From contig CANESI010000002.1 in the NCBI GenBank assembly GCA_947441065.1, forward strand, positions 90,191 through 154,190: DNA of 64,000 nucleotides. The letters are read 5' to 3'. The DNA comes from Caulobacteraceae bacterium. GTDB lineage: Bacteria > Pseudomonadota > Alphaproteobacteria > Caulobacterales > Caulobacteraceae. Numbering within the stretch: the stretch's first letter is position 1; each line of letters begins with the position of its first letter. The position numbers and the translations under genes are program-made. The notes beneath the pieces were generated by a model. The model saw only the letters and a list, made by a program, of their open reading frames with translations, searched no databases and was not told the origin of the DNA. This document shows positions 24,998-35,421 of this stretch, one piece after another.

Positions 24998-26581
24998 ATG
25001 TTAGAAGACAGCCTCAAGGCCCAGTTAAAGGCCTATCTCGTCAATCTGCGTCAGCCGATTGAGCTTGTCGCCGCGCTGGATGCCAGCCCCAAGTCGCAAG
25101 AGATGCTGGCTCTCCTTACCGACATTGTCGCTCAGTCCGACAAGGTCACCCTGCGCCAAGACGGGACCGATAGCCGCAAGCCATCCTTCGCCATTGCCCC
25201 CTTGGACGCGCAGGCGCGGGTGCAGTTTGCGGGCTTGCCGATGGGGCATGAATTTACCTCGCTGGTCTTGGCGCTGTTATGGACCGGCGGACACCCGCCC
25301 AAGGTCGAGCAGGCCGTGATCGACCAGATTGTGGCGCTTGAGGGCGACTACCGGTTCGAGACCTATTTCTCCCTGTCCTGCCAAAACTGCCCCGATGTGG
25401 TGCAGGCCCTGACCTTGATGAGCGTGCTCAATCCGCGCATTCAACATGTCGCCATCGACGGTGCACTATTCCAAGGTGAGGTCGAGGCACGCAAGATCAT
25501 GGCTGTGCCGACCGTGCTATTGAACGGCGAGCCCTTTGCCCAAGGCCGGATGAGCCTTGAGCAGATCGTCGCCAAGCTCGATAGCGGCGCAGAGGTCCGC
25601 GCGGCCGAGGCCTTGGGGGCCAAGCCCGAATTTGACATGCTCGTCGTCGGCGGTGGTCCTGCCGGTGCGGCCGCAGCCGTCTATGCCGCCCGCAAGGGCA
25701 TCCGGACCGGTCTGATGGCCGAGCGCTTTGGCGGACAGGTGCTCGACACAATGGGGATCGAGAACTTCATTTCGGTGCCCCACACCGAAGGCCCCAAGCT
25801 GGTTCAGGGCATGGAACAGCATGTGAATGCGTATGGTGTCGACATCATGACCCTTCAGACCGCGCACGCGCTGGTGCCCGCATCAACCCCCGGCGGCCTG
25901 ATCGAGATCAAGCTGGCCAGCGGCGTTAGCCTGAAATCGCGGTCCGTCATCCTCTCGACCGGCGCACGCTGGCGTCAGATGAATGTTCCGGGTGAGGAAA
26001 CCTATCGCAATCGCGGCGTTGCCTATTGCCCGCACTGTGATGGGCCTCTGTACAGGGGCAAGCGCGTAGCGGTGATCGGCGGTGGCAATTCCGGCGTCGA
26101 AGCCGCGATCGATTTGGCGGGGATTGTCGCTTCCGTGACCCTGATCGAGTTTGACAGCCAACTTCGCGCCGATGCGGTCTTGCAGCGCAAGCTAGAGAGC
26201 CTGCCCAATGTCACCGTCATCACCTCAGCCCTGACCACCGAGGTCCATGGCGACGGCGACAAGGTGGTCGCTCTGAGCTATCGGGATCGCCCATCCGACG
26301 CGGTCCATAGGCTCGACCTTGAAGGCATCTTTGTTCAGATCGGCTTGGTGCCCAATACCGAATGGCTCAAGGGGGTGGTTGACCTGTCCCCGCGCGGGGA
26401 GATCGAGATCGATGGCCGGGGTCAGACCTCTGTGCCCGGTGTCTTCGCCGCCGGTGATGCGACCACCGTGCCTTTCAAGCAGATCATTGTTGCGGCAGGC
26501 GATGGGTCAAAGGCCGCGCTATCGGCCTTTGACTATCTGATCCGCTTGGCGCCGGTAGAGGTCCAGCAGGCCGCCGAATAG
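24998..26581 (+). CDS. ahpF: alkyl hydroperoxide reductase subunit F
   Basis: AhpF passes electrons from NADH to AhpC. The 527 residues contain a double thioredoxin-like N-terminal domain with the redox pair C128/C131 (SCQNC), and a thioredoxin-reductase part with the FAD motif [19 protein letters not shown], the redox pair C344/C347 (CPHC), the NADH motif [15 protein letters not shown] and the C-terminal FAD motif [16 protein letters not shown]. It follows ahpC on the same strand. Confidence 0.97.
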   Translation: MLEDSLKAQLKAYLVNLRQPIELVAALDASPKSQEMLALLTDIVAQSDKVTLRQDGTDSRKPSFAIAPLDAQARVQFAGLPMGHEFTSLVLALLWTGGHPPKVEQAVIDQIVALEGDYRFETYFSLSCQNCPDVVQALTLMSVLNPRIQHVAIDGALFQGEVEARKIMAVPTVLLNGEPFAQGRMSLEQIVAKLDSGAEVRAAEALGAKPEFDMLVVGGGPAGAAAAVYAARKGIRTGLMAERFGGQVLDTMGIENFISVPHTEGPKLVQGMEQHVNAYGVDIMTLQTAHALVPASTPGGLIEIKLASGVSLKSRSVILSTGARWRQMNVPGEETYRNRGVAYCPHCDGPLYRGKRVAVIGGGNSGVEAAIDLAGIVASVTLIEFDSQLRADAVLQRKLESLPNVTVITSALTTEVHGDGDKVVALSYRDRPSDAVHRLDLEGIFVQIGLVPNTEWLKGVVDLSPRGEIEIDGRGQTSVPGVFAAGDATTVPFKQIIVAAGDGSKAALSAFDYLIRLAPVEVQQAAE

Positions 26582-26613
26582 CGACCTGCCGAAAGATGAA
26601 GGGTCGCTGGGGC

Positions 26614-27150
26614 TTAGGCCTTGGCGGCCTTCGCCGCTTCAATGCCTTCAAGCACAAGGCGGCGACCATGGTCGGCGTCGCCCCAACCGCGCAGCTTGAC
26701 CCATTTTCCAGGCTCAAGGTCCTTATAGCTCTCAAAGAAATGTTCGATCTGTTTGAGGGTAATGTCCGGCAGGTCGCTATAGTTTTGGACATTGTCATAG
26801 CGCTGGGTCAGCCATGAGGATGGCACCGCCAGCAGCTTTTCATCGGCACCCGCCTCGTCCTCCATCAATAGAACGCCCACGATGCGGCAACTCATCACGG
26901 CACCCGGAACGATGGCCCGCGTATTGGCGATGATCACGTCACAGGGATCACCGTCGCCCGACAGGGTGTGGGGGATGAAACCGTAATTTCCGGGATAACG
27001 CATGGCGGTATAGAGAAAGCGGTCAACGACCAGAGCGCCGGACTCCTTATCCATCTCATATTTGATCGGCTCGCCACCGATGGGGACCTCGATGACCACA
27101 TTGACGTCAAAGGGTGGGTTCTTACCAATAGAAATAGCGCTCAATAACAT
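26614..27150 (-). CDS. ppa: inorganic pyrophosphatase
   Basis: A family I soluble pyrophosphatase of 178 residues from the ATG at 27150. The active-site signature DGDPCDVI is present, with PIKYEMDK and [13 protein letters not shown] upstream and [10 protein letters not shown] and [10 protein letters not shown] downstream. The frame is open for another 86 codons upstream, but that part crosses the rpmE terminator and does not match the family. It converges with ahpF. Confidence 0.96.
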   Translation of the reverse strand: MLLSAISIGKNPPFDVNVVIEVPIGGEPIKYEMDKESGALVVDRFLYTAMRYPGNYGFIPHTLSGDGDPCDVIIANTRAIVPGAVMSCRIVGVLLMEDEAGADEKLLAVPSSWLTQRYDNVQNYSDLPDITLKQIEHFFESYKDLEPGKWVKLRGWGDADHGRRLVLEGIEAAKAAKA

Positions 27151-27291
27151 GGGGGGCTCCAGGCCGGGGAGGGACGCAGTTGCGACGCCCTCCATCGGGG
27201 ACAACCGTGACAAAGGCAAGGCAGCAAAGGGATATTTTAGCGCTTGGCTAGGATTTTGCTCGATCCGCCCCGGCCTTGCGGGCCAGACACG

Positions 27292-27325
27292 AAAAAACGG
27301 CCGCCCACAGATGGGAGCGACCGTT
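27292..27325 (-). terminator. rho-independent terminator of rpmE
   Basis: Read on the minus strand, an imperfect GC-rich stem (AACGGTCGCTCCCA with TGGGCGGCCGTT, loop TCTG) is followed by a run of six T. It lies 28 bp after the rpmE stop. Confidence 0.75.
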
Positions 27326-27352
27326 AAGCCGTAGGGCAAACCCAGACGGGTC

Positions 27353-27577
27353 TTATTTCTTGAGGAAGCCGCCGAACTTGGCCGAGAAGCGCGACACGCG
27401 GCCGCCACGGTCCATCAGGTGGGCATTGCCGCCGGTCCAAGCCGGGTGGGTGCGAGGATCGATATCGAGGCTCAATGTCGCTCCTTCCTTGCCGTAGGTG
27501 GAGCGGGTCTGATAGGTCGATCCGTCGGTCATCACAACATTGATGAAGTGATAGTCAGGATGGGTGTCTTGTTTCAT
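27353..27577 (-). CDS. rpmE: 50S ribosomal protein L31
   Basis: bL31 of 74 residues beginning [37 protein letters not shown] is the conserved C-terminal part. It lacks the CxxC zinc cysteines, so it is the C-minus form common in alphaproteobacteria. The longer open frame upstream is antisense to the ABC-exporter region and is not used. A terminator follows directly. Confidence 0.95.
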   Translation of the reverse strand: MKQDTHPDYHFINVVMTDGSTYQTRSTYGKEGATLSLDIDPRTHPAWTGGNAHLMDRGGRVSRFSAKFGGFLKK

Positions 27578-27741
27578 GGCTCTGTCCAACCGACTTGAGG
27601 GCGCGGAACGAAAAGCCCGCCGCCACCGGTAAGGACGGGGCGGGCGAATGGATGCGCGGCTATACACGATGGCGGGCTCGCTAGGCAAGGGCCCAGTTGA
27701 AAACGAAGATCGGGCGAGCCGGTCTTTTGAGAGGTTTTGGA

Positions 27742-29610
27742 ATGAGCGACCCTTCGACTACGGCTTCGGCCCCCTTGGCAATGGCCTCGACGGACGGCCG
27801 ACCCACCGAGGGCGCGGCCTTGGCCAGTCAGATTGCAGAGGCGGTTAATAAGCGGCCTCGGCGCAAGGATCTAAAGCCTCTTGGCCATATCTTGCCCTTC
27901 ATTGTCGCCCATAAGGCCAACGCCTTTGCCGCCCTGTTCTTTCTGCTCCTATCGACCGCATCGACCCTTGGGCTGACGGTGGCGCTGAGAAGCGTGGTGG
28001 ACCATGGCTTTGTGACCGGATCGTCTCAGGCCCTGAACCGCTATTTCTTGATCATGGTCGCGGTGGCTCTGGCCCTCGCCGGCGCCTCAGCTCTGCGCTA
28101 TTTCTTTGTCACCAAGCTGGGCGAGATGGTCGTGGCCGACCTGCGTAAGGCGGTTTATGCCCACACCCTGACCTTGGATCAGGCCTATTTTCTCAATACC
28201 CGCATCGGCGAGGTCCTATCGCGCCTGACCACCGATATCACCATTGTCGAGACCATGGTCGGATCGGCTGCCTCAATCGCCCTGCGCAATCTGCTCAGCC
28301 TCATTGGGGCTCTTGCCCTGCTGTTCATCGTCAGTCCGAAACTCACCGGCCTGATCGTGCTCTTGGTCCCAGTGATCCTTGTGCCCCTGTTCCTCTATGG
28401 CCGCCGAGTGCGGGTTCTGTCGGTTTCTGCTCAAGACCGATTTGCCGACGCAGTGGGCTTTGCCGGTGAAAGTCTCGATGCCCTTGATACGGTTCAGGCC
28501 TTTGGCCGAGAAAAAAGTGCGGCCAAGCGGTTCGCCGAAGCGGTCGATATGGCCTTTCGCGCGTCCCTGACCCGCATTGAGGCTCGGGCCATCATGACCG
28601 CCATGGTCATTGGCCTGATCTTCAGTGGCGTGGCGGTGGTCCTGTGGCTGGGTGCTCAGGCGGTGATCAGCGGAACCATGACCGGCGGGGCACTGGTTCA
28701 GTTCCTGTTCCTGTCTGTGATGGCCGCCGCCGCCGTCGGCGCTCTGGGAGAGGTCTGGGGCGACGTCCAGAAGGCCTCTGGGGCCATGGAGCGCATTAGC
28801 GAGCTGCTGAACGCCAGGCCCGCCATCGCCGCTCCAGCGCGCCCCAAGCCGCTTCCAAGCCCCTCCAAAGGTGAGATCGCCTTTGATGATGTGGTCTTTG
28901 CCTATCCGGGCCGTCCTGACCTGCCCGCCCTGCGTGGTCTGGACCTGCGGGTGCGTTCGGGAGAGACGGTTGCGCTGGTGGGTCCATCGGGGGCGGGAAA
29001 GAGCACGGTCCTTCGCCTGCTCCTGCGGTTCTATGATCCCCAGTCCGGCTCAATCCGGCTCGACGGCGTTGATCTGCGTGAGGCTGATCCCCAGCAGGTC
29101 CGGGCCCGCATGGCCTTGGTGGCACAGGACGCGCCGCTCTTTTCGGGGTCAGCCCTCGACAATATCCGCTATGGCCGCGAGGAGGCCTCGATTGACGCCA
29201 TCATGGCCGCGTCACGTGCCGCCGAGGCTGACGGCTTTATCAGTGCCTTGCCGCAGGGCTATGACACCCCCGTCGGTGAACGGGCCAAGACCCTTTCGGG
29301 CGGTCAAAAGCAGAGGCTGGCCATTGCAAGGGCCTTGGTGCGCAATGCGCCTGTGCTGCTGCTCGATGAGGCCACCAGCGCGCTGGACGCGGAAAATGAG
29401 CGTCTGGTTCAGCAGGCCCTGCATGATGCCATGACCGGTCGCACGACCCTCGTCATCGCCCACCGTCTGGCCACGGTTCAACGGGCCGACCGGATTGTCG
29501 TGATGGATGCTGGCCGCGTCGTCGAACAGGGCACTCACACCGATCTGGTGGCCCAAGGTGGTCTCTATGCCAAGCTGGCCAAGCTGCAGTTTGGGGCTGA
29601 GGCGGGGTAG
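27742..29610 (+). CDS. ABC exporter, fused membrane and ATPase domains (MsbA/multidrug type)
   Basis: A 622-residue half-transporter that would work as a dimer in the inner membrane. Six membrane helices lie in about residues 55-320, including [14 protein letters not shown] (coupling region). The ATPase has Walker [10 protein letters not shown], the Q-loop, the signature [15 protein letters not shown], Walker [13 protein letters not shown] and the H-loop VIAHRLATV. The ATG at 27742 has GAGAGG upstream. Close relatives are annotated as lipid A flippase or multidrug exporters; the substrate is not evident. Divergent from rpmE. Confidence 0.92.
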   Translation: MSDPSTTASAPLAMASTDGRPTEGAALASQIAEAVNKRPRRKDLKPLGHILPFIVAHKANAFAALFFLLLSTASTLGLTVALRSVVDHGFVTGSSQALNRYFLIMVAVALALAGASALRYFFVTKLGEMVVADLRKAVYAHTLTLDQAYFLNTRIGEVLSRLTTDITIVETMVGSAASIALRNLLSLIGALALLFIVSPKLTGLIVLLVPVILVPLFLYGRRVRVLSVSAQDRFADAVGFAGESLDALDTVQAFGREKSAAKRFAEAVDMAFRASLTRIEARAIMTAMVIGLIFSGVAVVLWLGAQAVISGTMTGGALVQFLFLSVMAAAAVGALGEVWGDVQKASGAMERISELLNARPAIAAPARPKPLPSPSKGEIAFDDVVFAYPGRPDLPALRGLDLRVRSGETVALVGPSGAGKSTVLRLLLRFYDPQSGSIRLDGVDLREADPQQVRARMALVAQDAPLFSGSALDNIRYGREEASIDAIMAASRAAEADGFISALPQGYDTPVGERAKTLSGGQKQRLAIARALVRNAPVLLLDEATSALDAENERLVQQALHDAMTGRTTLVIAHRLATVQRADRIVVMDAGRVVEQGTHTDLVAQGGLYAKLAKLQFGAEAG

Positions 29611-29611
29611 A

Positions 29612-29727
29612 AAACAAGACCCCCTACGGCCCTTCGGGCCACTTCCCCCAGAGGGGGAAGATTTAGCGCTGATGATCTTCCCCCTCTGGGGGAAGTACCC
29701 GCGAAGCGGGGGTAGGGGGTCTTGTTT
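29612..29727. repeat. intergenic palindromic repeat, family A, copy 1
   Basis: A large imperfect palindrome. The outer 16-bp arms (29612-29627 and 29712-29727) are perfectly complementary, and the inner 22-bp arms (29641-29662 and 29675-29696, CTTCCCCC...GGGGGAAG) are also perfect. As RNA it would form one long hairpin after the exporter gene. Related copies are at 29961-30053 and 43529-43650. Confidence 0.85.
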
Positions 29728-29743
29728 AAGAAAAAACAAACAG

Positions 29744-29830
29744 GGCCCTCACCCCACCCTCTCCCACAGGGAGAGGGCTAAGGCGGGTAAGCCCTCGCCC
29801 CCTTCAGGGGGAGAGGGTTGGGTGAGGGGG
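29744..29830. repeat. intergenic palindromic repeat, family B, copy 2
   Basis: Two CCCTCNCCC/GGGAGAGGG hairpins in tandem, bounded by CCCTCAC and GTGAGGG outer arms. It has the same core as the elements at 2690-2742 and 43661-43745. Confidence 0.85.
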
Positions 29831-29853
29831 ATTATGCCCACCACCCTCTCCAC

Positions 29854-29954
29854 CGCGTCATTGCGAGCGCAGCGAAGAAACCTAGGTGTCTGAGAAGGAC
29901 CTAGGATGATGATCCCCTGGGTTGCTTCGGCACGATGCGCCTCGCAATGACGCG
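29854..29954. repeat. intergenic repeat, family D (CATTGCGAGCG type)
   Basis: Perfect 14-bp terminal inverted repeats CGCGTCATTGCGAG (29854-29867) and CTCGCAATGACGCG (29941-29954) enclose about 73 bp containing CCTAGG-type inner repeats and GAAGAAA...TTGCTTCGG arms. This type is scattered through many proteobacterial genomes. Only one copy was seen here. Confidence 0.75.
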
Positions 29955-29960
29955 AGAGGG

Positions 29961-30053
29961 GCCAATGGGCCACTTCCTCAAAGGGGGAAGAACTAAGACC
30001 TGTAAATCTTCCCCCTTTGGGGGAAGTGCCGGCGCAGCCGGGGTAGGGGGTTA
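29961..30053. repeat. intergenic palindromic repeat, family A, copy 2 (reaches the glpQ stop codon)
   Basis: The same CTTCC...GGGGGAAG and CCGGGGTAGGGGGTT segments as the copy at 29612, but with one outer arm missing. Its right end runs into the stop codon of glpQ at 30051-30053, so the last bases of glpQ may come from repeat insertion. Confidence 0.75.
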
Positions 30054-31130
30054 CCGGGTCGCTGCGACCGCCAAACCCGGGAAGTCGCTGAATAGGCCGT
30101 CAATGCCGAGCGCAACAAACCGTTGGATCTCCGCCGCCATATTGCCGTGCTGGGCCAGATAGTCCGCCGCCTGAGGATCACCGAGGCGCAGGGCGGGCGG
30201 CAGGAAGGCGTTTTCTGCGCGGAAGGTGTAGGGATGGAGCACAAGGCCTGCCGCATGGGCGTCGGCCACCAGGCTGGTCGGCTGGGTCCAGTTGCCGTCC
30301 TTGTCGGTGGGTAGGATCATGGCCTTATAGGGCCCAATCCCGTCAGCGAACTTGGCCACCTGTTTCAAGCCTTCGGGGGTGGCCAGATCGGCATAGGTGC
30401 GCGCATCACCGGCAGCGACGAGGTCCGCAGGCGCGCCTTCAGAGTCCATCAAAAAGACCTGACGACAGTCGATCATGCCCCGTAGTGTGATCAGGCTGGT
30501 GGTTTCAAAACATTGCACAAAGATCGGGGCAGACTTTGAATTGAGCCCCGCCGCCTTCACCTTTTGCGCAAAGCGCGCCTCCATGGGCAGGCCGATCTTG
30601 GTAAAGTAGGTCGGGTGCTTGAGTTCAGGATAGACGCCCACCTTGGCGGCCTTGGCCAGCGCCAGAACCTCGTCAAAGGTCGGAACGTCGAACTGGCCGT
30701 CAAAGGCCGTGTTTGCGGCCCGAAGCTGCGGCAGGCGCTCGCGGGCCTTCAGGCTCTTGATCTCAGCGAGCGTAAAGTCCTCGGTGAACCAACCGGTCAG
30801 GGCTTGGCCATCAATGGTCTTGGTGGCCTTGCGATCGGCAAATTCAGGGCGCGAGGCGACATTGGTCGTGCCGCTGATCTCGTTCTCGTGGCGACAGACA
30901 AGGACCCCGTCCTTGGTCAGGACCAGATCCGGCTCGATGAAGTCTGCGCCCTGTTCAATCGCGCGGCTATAGGCGGCGAGGGTATGTTCCGGCCGCTCGC
31001 CGCTGCAGCCGCGATGGCCGATGATCAGGGGGTGTTTGGCCGCAGGGGTCGCCGCCGAAACATCAAGGGGCAGGGTCATGGCAAGCATCGCTCCGCTGCT
31101 GGCCAAGAGATCACGACGGGACAGGGACAT
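30051..31130 (-). CDS. glpQ: glycerophosphodiester phosphodiesterase, Tat-exported
   Basis: GlpQ hydrolyses glycerophosphodiesters to glycerol-3-phosphate and an alcohol in the periplasm. The GDPD barrel has HRGCSGERPEHTLAAY, a metal site in FIEPDLVLTKDGVLVCRHE and YPELKHP. With the ATG at 31130 the protein starts MSLSRRDLLASSGAML, a twin-arginine-type signal ending near VSAA; the GTG at 31163 would only add eleven residues. About 359 residues, like E. coli GlpQ. The 3' end abuts a repeat element. Confidence 0.9.
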   Translation of the reverse strand: MSLSRRDLLASSGAMLAMTLPLDVSAATPAAKHPLIIGHRGCSGERPEHTLAAYSRAIEQGADFIEPDLVLTKDGVLVCRHENEISGTTNVASRPEFADRKATKTIDGQALTGWFTEDFTLAEIKSLKARERLPQLRAANTAFDGQFDVPTFDEVLALAKAAKVGVYPELKHPTYFTKIGLPMEARFAQKVKAAGLNSKSAPIFVQCFETTSLITLRGMIDCRQVFLMDSEGAPADLVAAGDARTYADLATPEGLKQVAKFADGIGPYKAMILPTDKDGNWTQPTSLVADAHAAGLVLHPYTFRAENAFLPPALRLGDPQAADYLAQHGNMAAEIQRFVALGIDGLFSDFPGLAVAATR

Positions 31131-31193
31131 GGGCAAGGCCTTGATGGGGGACAGATCCCTCACCCTAGCCCAAAATTCATGACCGTTTGATGT

Positions 31194-31988
31194 TTATCGC
31201 GCGCCCTTGAGGGTCTCGAGGATCAGGGGATGAAGTTCGAGGCTAGAGGCCAGAACCGTTCCGCTGTGCAGGGGCGCAATATCGCCGTCCGCATCGGTCA
31301 CCTTGCCGCCCGCTTCGGTGACCAGCAAGGTGCCTGCCGCCATGTCCCAGTTCTGCAGCCCGCGCTCCCAATAGCCGTCAAACCGGCCAGCGGCGACATA
31401 GGCCAGATCCAGCGCGGCAGAGCCAAAGCGACGAACGCCACTGACCTTTTGCGAGACCTGATGCAACTCTTTCAGGAACACGGCATGGCCGGGCTTGCCG
31501 ATAAAGGGAATGCCGGTGGCCAGTACCGTCTCATCGAGATGACGACGGGCCGCGACGCGCAGACGCTTGTCGTTGAGATAGGCGCCCTTGCCCTTTTCGG
31601 CCCAGAACATCTCGTTGCTGATTGGATTGTAGGTCACACCGGCCACGATCACGCCGTCACGTTCCAGCGCGGCTGTAACGGCAAAATGGGGGATGGCGTG
31701 GAGGAAGTTGGTCGTGCCGTCCAAAGGATCGACGATCCAGGTGTGGGTCTTATCACTGCCCTCGATCAGGCCGCGCTCTTCGCCGATAAAGCCATAGCCG
31801 GGACGTACCCGCATCAGCTCTTCAAACAGGACCTGCTCGGCCTTGATGTCGGCGGCGGAGACATAGTCGCCCGCGCCCTTTTTGGACACTTGAAGCTCGG
31901 CCACTTCGCCAAAGTCGCGGGTCAGGCCGCGCGCCGCCTTACGAACGGCGTCGATCATAACCTTTAGGAGGGTGGTGGGCGTGGTCAC
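31194..31988 (-). CDS. suhB: inositol monophosphatase family protein
   Basis: A 264-residue lithium-sensitive phosphatase. Metal-binding motifs are GEE in GFIGEERG, WIVDPLDGTTNFLHAIPHF and the C-terminal WDMAAGTLLVTEAGG. The start is GTG at 31988. SuhB also acts in rRNA transcription antitermination in E. coli; whether this one does is unknown. It lies between efp and glpQ on the same strand. Confidence 0.93.
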   Translation of the reverse strand: MTTPTTLLKVMIDAVRKAARGLTRDFGEVAELQVSKKGAGDYVSAADIKAEQVLFEELMRVRPGYGFIGEERGLIEGSDKTHTWIVDPLDGTTNFLHAIPHFAVTAALERDGVIVAGVTYNPISNEMFWAEKGKGAYLNDKRLRVAARRHLDETVLATGIPFIGKPGHAVFLKELHQVSQKVSGVRRFGSAALDLAYVAAGRFDGYWERGLQNWDMAAGTLLVTEAGGKVTDADGDIAPLHSGTVLASSLELHPLILETLKGAR

Positions 31989-32049
31989 GGTCGGTCTGTT
32001 TCTAACAAGAGGAGCGGGGGCAGGGGGCGCAGAAAGGTCGCCTGTTGGA

Positions 32050-32616
32050 TCAGTCGGCCCGGCGCAGATATTCGCCGGTCTCGGTCGAAACGATGATGCG
32101 CTCGCCCGTGCCCATATAGGGCGGGATCATGATGCGCATGCCATTATCGGCCTTGGCGGGCTTGTAGGAGGATGAGGCGGTCTGGCCCTTCACGGTCGCA
32201 TCGGCCTCTACCACGGTCAGGACAACCGTGTCGGGCAGGGCGATACCGATGGGGCGCTCTTCGTGGAATTCCAGAACCACGGCCATGCCATCTTGCAGAA
32301 ACTGAGCCCGCTCTTCGCCGACAAAGTCCTTGTGCAGCTCGATCTGCTCGTAATTGACCGTATCCATGAAGACCAGCATATCGTCTTGGGCATAGAGGAA
32401 GGTGTGGTCCTTCTGCTCAAGGCGCACGCGCTCGACCGTATCGGAAGACCTGAACCGTTCATTGAGCTTGCGCCCATCGATCAGGTTCTTCAGCTCGACC
32501 TGAGCAAAGGCACCGCCCTTGCCGGGCTTGACGTGAGCGGTCTTAACCGCGACCCACAGGCCGCCATCATGGGTGATGACGTTACCGGGTTTGATGGCGT
32601 TGCCGTTGATCTTCAT
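32050..32616 (-). CDS. efp: elongation factor P
   Basis: EF-P relieves ribosome stalling at polyproline. From the ATG at 32616 it has 188 residues, beginning [18 protein letters not shown]. The loop with the modifiable residue is [10 protein letters not shown], so a lysine is at the tip. The C-terminal [22 protein letters not shown] is conserved. The longer open frame upstream is not family sequence. Polyproline-rich proteins such as TolA and Pal in this window are likely clients (inference). Confidence 0.96.
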   Translation of the reverse strand: MKINGNAIKPGNVITHDGGLWVAVKTAHVKPGKGGAFAQVELKNLIDGRKLNERFRSSDTVERVRLEQKDHTFLYAQDDMLVFMDTVNYEQIELHKDFVGEERAQFLQDGMAVVLEFHEERPIGIALPDTVVLTVVEADATVKGQTASSSYKPAKADNGMRIMIPPYMGTGERIIVSTETGEYLRRAD

Positions 32617-32745
32617 GACGGGTCTCGGGTTTCGACTGGATGGGACAGCCCTCCCGCGCACAGACGCACACAGGACAGGGCAATGGGCGCGGAACCTAGC
32701 CCTCAGACCCGCTAAAGGCAAGGTCGGGGCTGAAGTGACGCCCTA

Positions 32746-33402
32746 TTAGGCGCGGCCCTGAGCCGCTTTCTGTATCTGTTTGAACTTGGCATTGAAGGCG
32801 CCAACCGCTGCGGCGGGGCCTTCGGGGTGGTTCCAGATGCCGCCGCAGACGGCGATGAAGTCTGCGCCCGCCTCGATCACGGCATCGCAATTATCGACCG
32901 TAATACCGCCAATGGCGACGCAAGGGGTCATCATGCTCTCTTGCCAGATGGTCAGGTCTTCCAGTTCGGCCTGAAAGTCCGTGTCCTTGGTCTGGGTCGG
33001 GAAAAAGGCCCCAAAGGCCACATAGTCCGCGCCGCCTTCAGAGGCCTCCATGGCCAGATGGCGGCTATCGTGACAGGTGACGCCGATCATGGCGTCCGGC
33101 CCCATGATCTTGCGGGCATCTTTGAGTGTGCCGTCCGATTGACCAATATGGACCCCGTCACAGCCGAACCTCGCGGCGAGCTCTGGGCTGTCATTGAGCA
33201 GAACCGCCACCTCATAGTCCTGACCGACGGCCAGAACGGCCTTTGTCACCTCGGCCAGATGGGCTTCGCTGACATCCTTGAGGCGCACCTGAATGGCCGC
33301 CACATCGCCCGCATCCAGCGCCTGTTCCAAAAGGGCGGCGAAGGCCTTGGCGTCGTCAATGACGGGCGGCGTGATCAGATAGAGGCGGCAACGATGGGTC
33401 AT
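32746..33402 (-). CDS. thiE: thiamine-phosphate synthase-like protein
   Basis: A TIM-barrel protein of 218 residues of the ThiE/TenI family, which joins hydroxymethylpyrimidine diphosphate and thiazole phosphate. [17 protein letters not shown]-like [53 protein letters not shown] and VAIGGIT match the family. The usual VGxS is GVTCH and the C-terminal GI.V loop is [12 protein letters not shown], so a less standard subfamily is possible. No thiamine riboswitch was seen. thiD lies 24 kb away. Confidence 0.85.
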   Translation of the reverse strand: MTHRCRLYLITPPVIDDAKAFAALLEQALDAGDVAAIQVRLKDVSEAHLAEVTKAVLAVGQDYEVAVLLNDSPELAARFGCDGVHIGQSDGTLKDARKIMGPDAMIGVTCHDSRHLAMEASEGGADYVAFGAFFPTQTKDTDFQAELEDLTIWQESMMTPCVAIGGITVDNCDAVIEAGADFIAVCGGIWNHPEGPAAAVGAFNAKFKQIQKAAQGRA

Positions 33403-33461
33403 AACCAGCCGCTAAGCCGGGATGGCGCTCGCGTCAATCCTCCAAGAGGCTTCTGGGTCGT

Positions 33462-35411
33462 TCAAAACCGATAGGAGAGCTGTGCGGCCGCACGCCGGTC
33501 GTCGCCGTCGGAACCGCTGATCGCACTATCGGCGGTCAGGTCCAGCCCAAGGCCTTGACCAAGCCTGGCCTTCAACCCCACCCCGACCCGGCCAACGGTG
33601 CGATCGGGCTCCCGATAGGTCTCGTCAAAGTTTTGGCCCCCGACAAAGCCAAAGCGGTAGGTCTTGGCCGATTGCGCCAGATCCCGATCAATCGAGACCC
33701 GCAGCGCCGGTGTGATATAGCCCAGAGACGTGGAGAAGCGCCTTTGGGCCACCAGACCCAGGGTGCCGACTGCGGCATTGGCTTGGCGATCCCCGAAGAT
33801 CATGGACAGATTATAGGCGCCGGTTTCCTGATAGCCGCCCAGCTTGATCTGGTTGACGCGAACTGCGCCAAAGGCCTCGAGATGGGCTGGGCCCCAAGCC
33901 TTGGTGTAGCCGACGCGCACGCCGCCAAAATAGCCGGATCCATCGGTCTTACCCGAGGTGATGGGCTCGCGCATCGATCCGGTCCATCTTTTCACATCCT
34001 CGAGCTGGTAAATCGCGCCGCCAATCGTGCCGCTATAGGCCAGAGGGCCTCGACGTGTGACGCCGTAAGCGGTCGCGGAATAGGCGGTCAGGTTTGCACC
34101 GGCTAGGCCATTGTCGCTTTTCGACTCCGAGCTCAAATAGCCGAGGGCCCCGCCGATAAAGCCATGGCCCGACGCCGCATAGTCTAGGCCGATCAGCGCG
34201 GTTTGGGTTCGATGGTCAAATCCGAGCGAGGGGTTGGTGCTGTCGCGCTCAAGATTTGCGCCCTGATAACCGATCTGTACGAAGCTCGACAGACCCTGGC
34301 GCCGGGCGGTGGTGCCGCGCAGGGTGGCCTGCACCTCGTGATCATCACTAGGGCCTGAGGGTTCGCTGAGCTCCTCAACCCGACCATCAATTTGCCGATG
34401 GGCCAGATCATTGAGGGTCAGGCCGAGCTTTTGCACATAGTTGAAGGCGCGGGGCCCCTCATAGACCGAATAGAGCACCGCCCCGGTAAAGGCCGCCACC
34501 TCTTGGTGGCCGAACGTGGTCATGTGCACCCCGTCCCACTTGACAGCTCCGGGCGCATCCAGCGTGCCATCCTTGTTGAGGGTGGTGCCACAGGCCCCTG
34601 CGGGTTTGGCTGTAAACCAGTCGATGCAGGGCTTGTCCCAGTTGGTGATGCCATAGCGGGCCGGATTGGCCTTGGCGACATCGTTCATTCCGATGACATC
34701 GACGACAATGATCTTGACGCCCAACGACTTGCTCAGCGCCGTCATTGCGGGGGTCAGGGCCGCATTATATTGCCGGGTGGCGTAGGAGGCCAAGGCCGTG
34801 GCCGTCGGGTTATAGTTGTAGATCGCGGCGGCCTCTCCAAGGTCCTGCTGGTTCATGACGATGAAGGTTCGGCCACCCTTGTCGTGGAGCCGACGAACCA
34901 TGGTCGACATCTCGCCAACAAATTTTTGGACCAGCGGATCAACACCGGCCCGGCTGGTGAGGCTGCCGTCCTTGAGGGCATAGCTAATCCCATTGCCGCC
35001 GCCATTGAGCCCGACAAGCGCGGTGCTCGGGATCGCTCCGACCCGCCCGAGCTGATAGGGCCCCAATAGGCTGGTGACATCATCGCTATTGCCAATTGTG
35101 GCCCCAGCAATGGCAAAGTTGAAATATTGGTTGTAGCTGATCTTCAACAGGCCCGGCATATAGTCGGCCCAGGTCGGGCCATTTGAGGGCCTGCCCCTCC
35201 AATAGGGTTTGCCAAACTGTCTAGGGTCGACAGCGTTCAGATTGCCCGGGTCCGACATACTGTCGCCGAACATATAGAAGCCCGTAAAGCTTTCGGCCCG
35301 CGCCTCGCCCTCTAGGCCTAGGGCGAGGCCCACGCCCATCAGTCCCACTATAGAGGCGCGCTTTATGGTCTGCCGAACGCGACCCAAACCCGTTGATTTT
35401 GGAAAAGACAT
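33462..35411 (-). CDS. autotransporter GDSL/SGNH esterase (EstA-like)
   Basis: A 649-residue surface-anchored hydrolase. A signal peptide (residues 1-39, ending EARA) is followed by an SGNH domain with S51 in FGDSMSD, G/N blocks in the middle and D293/H296 in WDGVHMT. Residues about 375-649 form an autotransporter beta-barrel (alternating aromatic strands such as SSFVQIGYQG, ALIGLDYAA) that ends in the outer-membrane signature LSYRF. It would display an esterase on the cell surface. It lies between thiE and fbaA on the same strand; a 7-bp inverted repeat precedes its ribosome binding site. The natural ester substrate is unknown. Confidence 0.9.
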   Translation of the reverse strand: MSFPKSTGLGRVRQTIKRASIVGLMGVGLALGLEGEARAESFTGFYMFGDSMSDPGNLNAVDPRQFGKPYWRGRPSNGPTWADYMPGLLKISYNQYFNFAIAGATIGNSDDVTSLLGPYQLGRVGAIPSTALVGLNGGGNGISYALKDGSLTSRAGVDPLVQKFVGEMSTMVRRLHDKGGRTFIVMNQQDLGEAAAIYNYNPTATALASYATRQYNAALTPAMTALSKSLGVKIIVVDVIGMNDVAKANPARYGITNWDKPCIDWFTAKPAGACGTTLNKDGTLDAPGAVKWDGVHMTTFGHQEVAAFTGAVLYSVYEGPRAFNYVQKLGLTLNDLAHRQIDGRVEELSEPSGPSDDHEVQATLRGTTARRQGLSSFVQIGYQGANLERDSTNPSLGFDHRTQTALIGLDYAASGHGFIGGALGYLSSESKSDNGLAGANLTAYSATAYGVTRRGPLAYSGTIGGAIYQLEDVKRWTGSMREPITSGKTDGSGYFGGVRVGYTKAWGPAHLEAFGAVRVNQIKLGGYQETGAYNLSMIFGDRQANAAVGTLGLVAQRRFSTSLGYITPALRVSIDRDLAQSAKTYRFGFVGGQNFDETYREPDRTVGRVGVGLKARLGQGLGLDLTADSAISGSDGDDRRAAAQLSYRF

Positions 35412-35421
35412 AACATCCTCC

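Noticed and set aside
29611..30053. CRISPR array
   Set aside because: The repeats are palindromic intergenic elements of different kinds; there is no regular repeat-spacer pattern and no cas gene.
33403..33461. Thiamine riboswitch before thiE
   Set aside because: Only 59 bp separate the genes, and no TPP-aptamer motif (CUGAGA...ACCUGA) is present.
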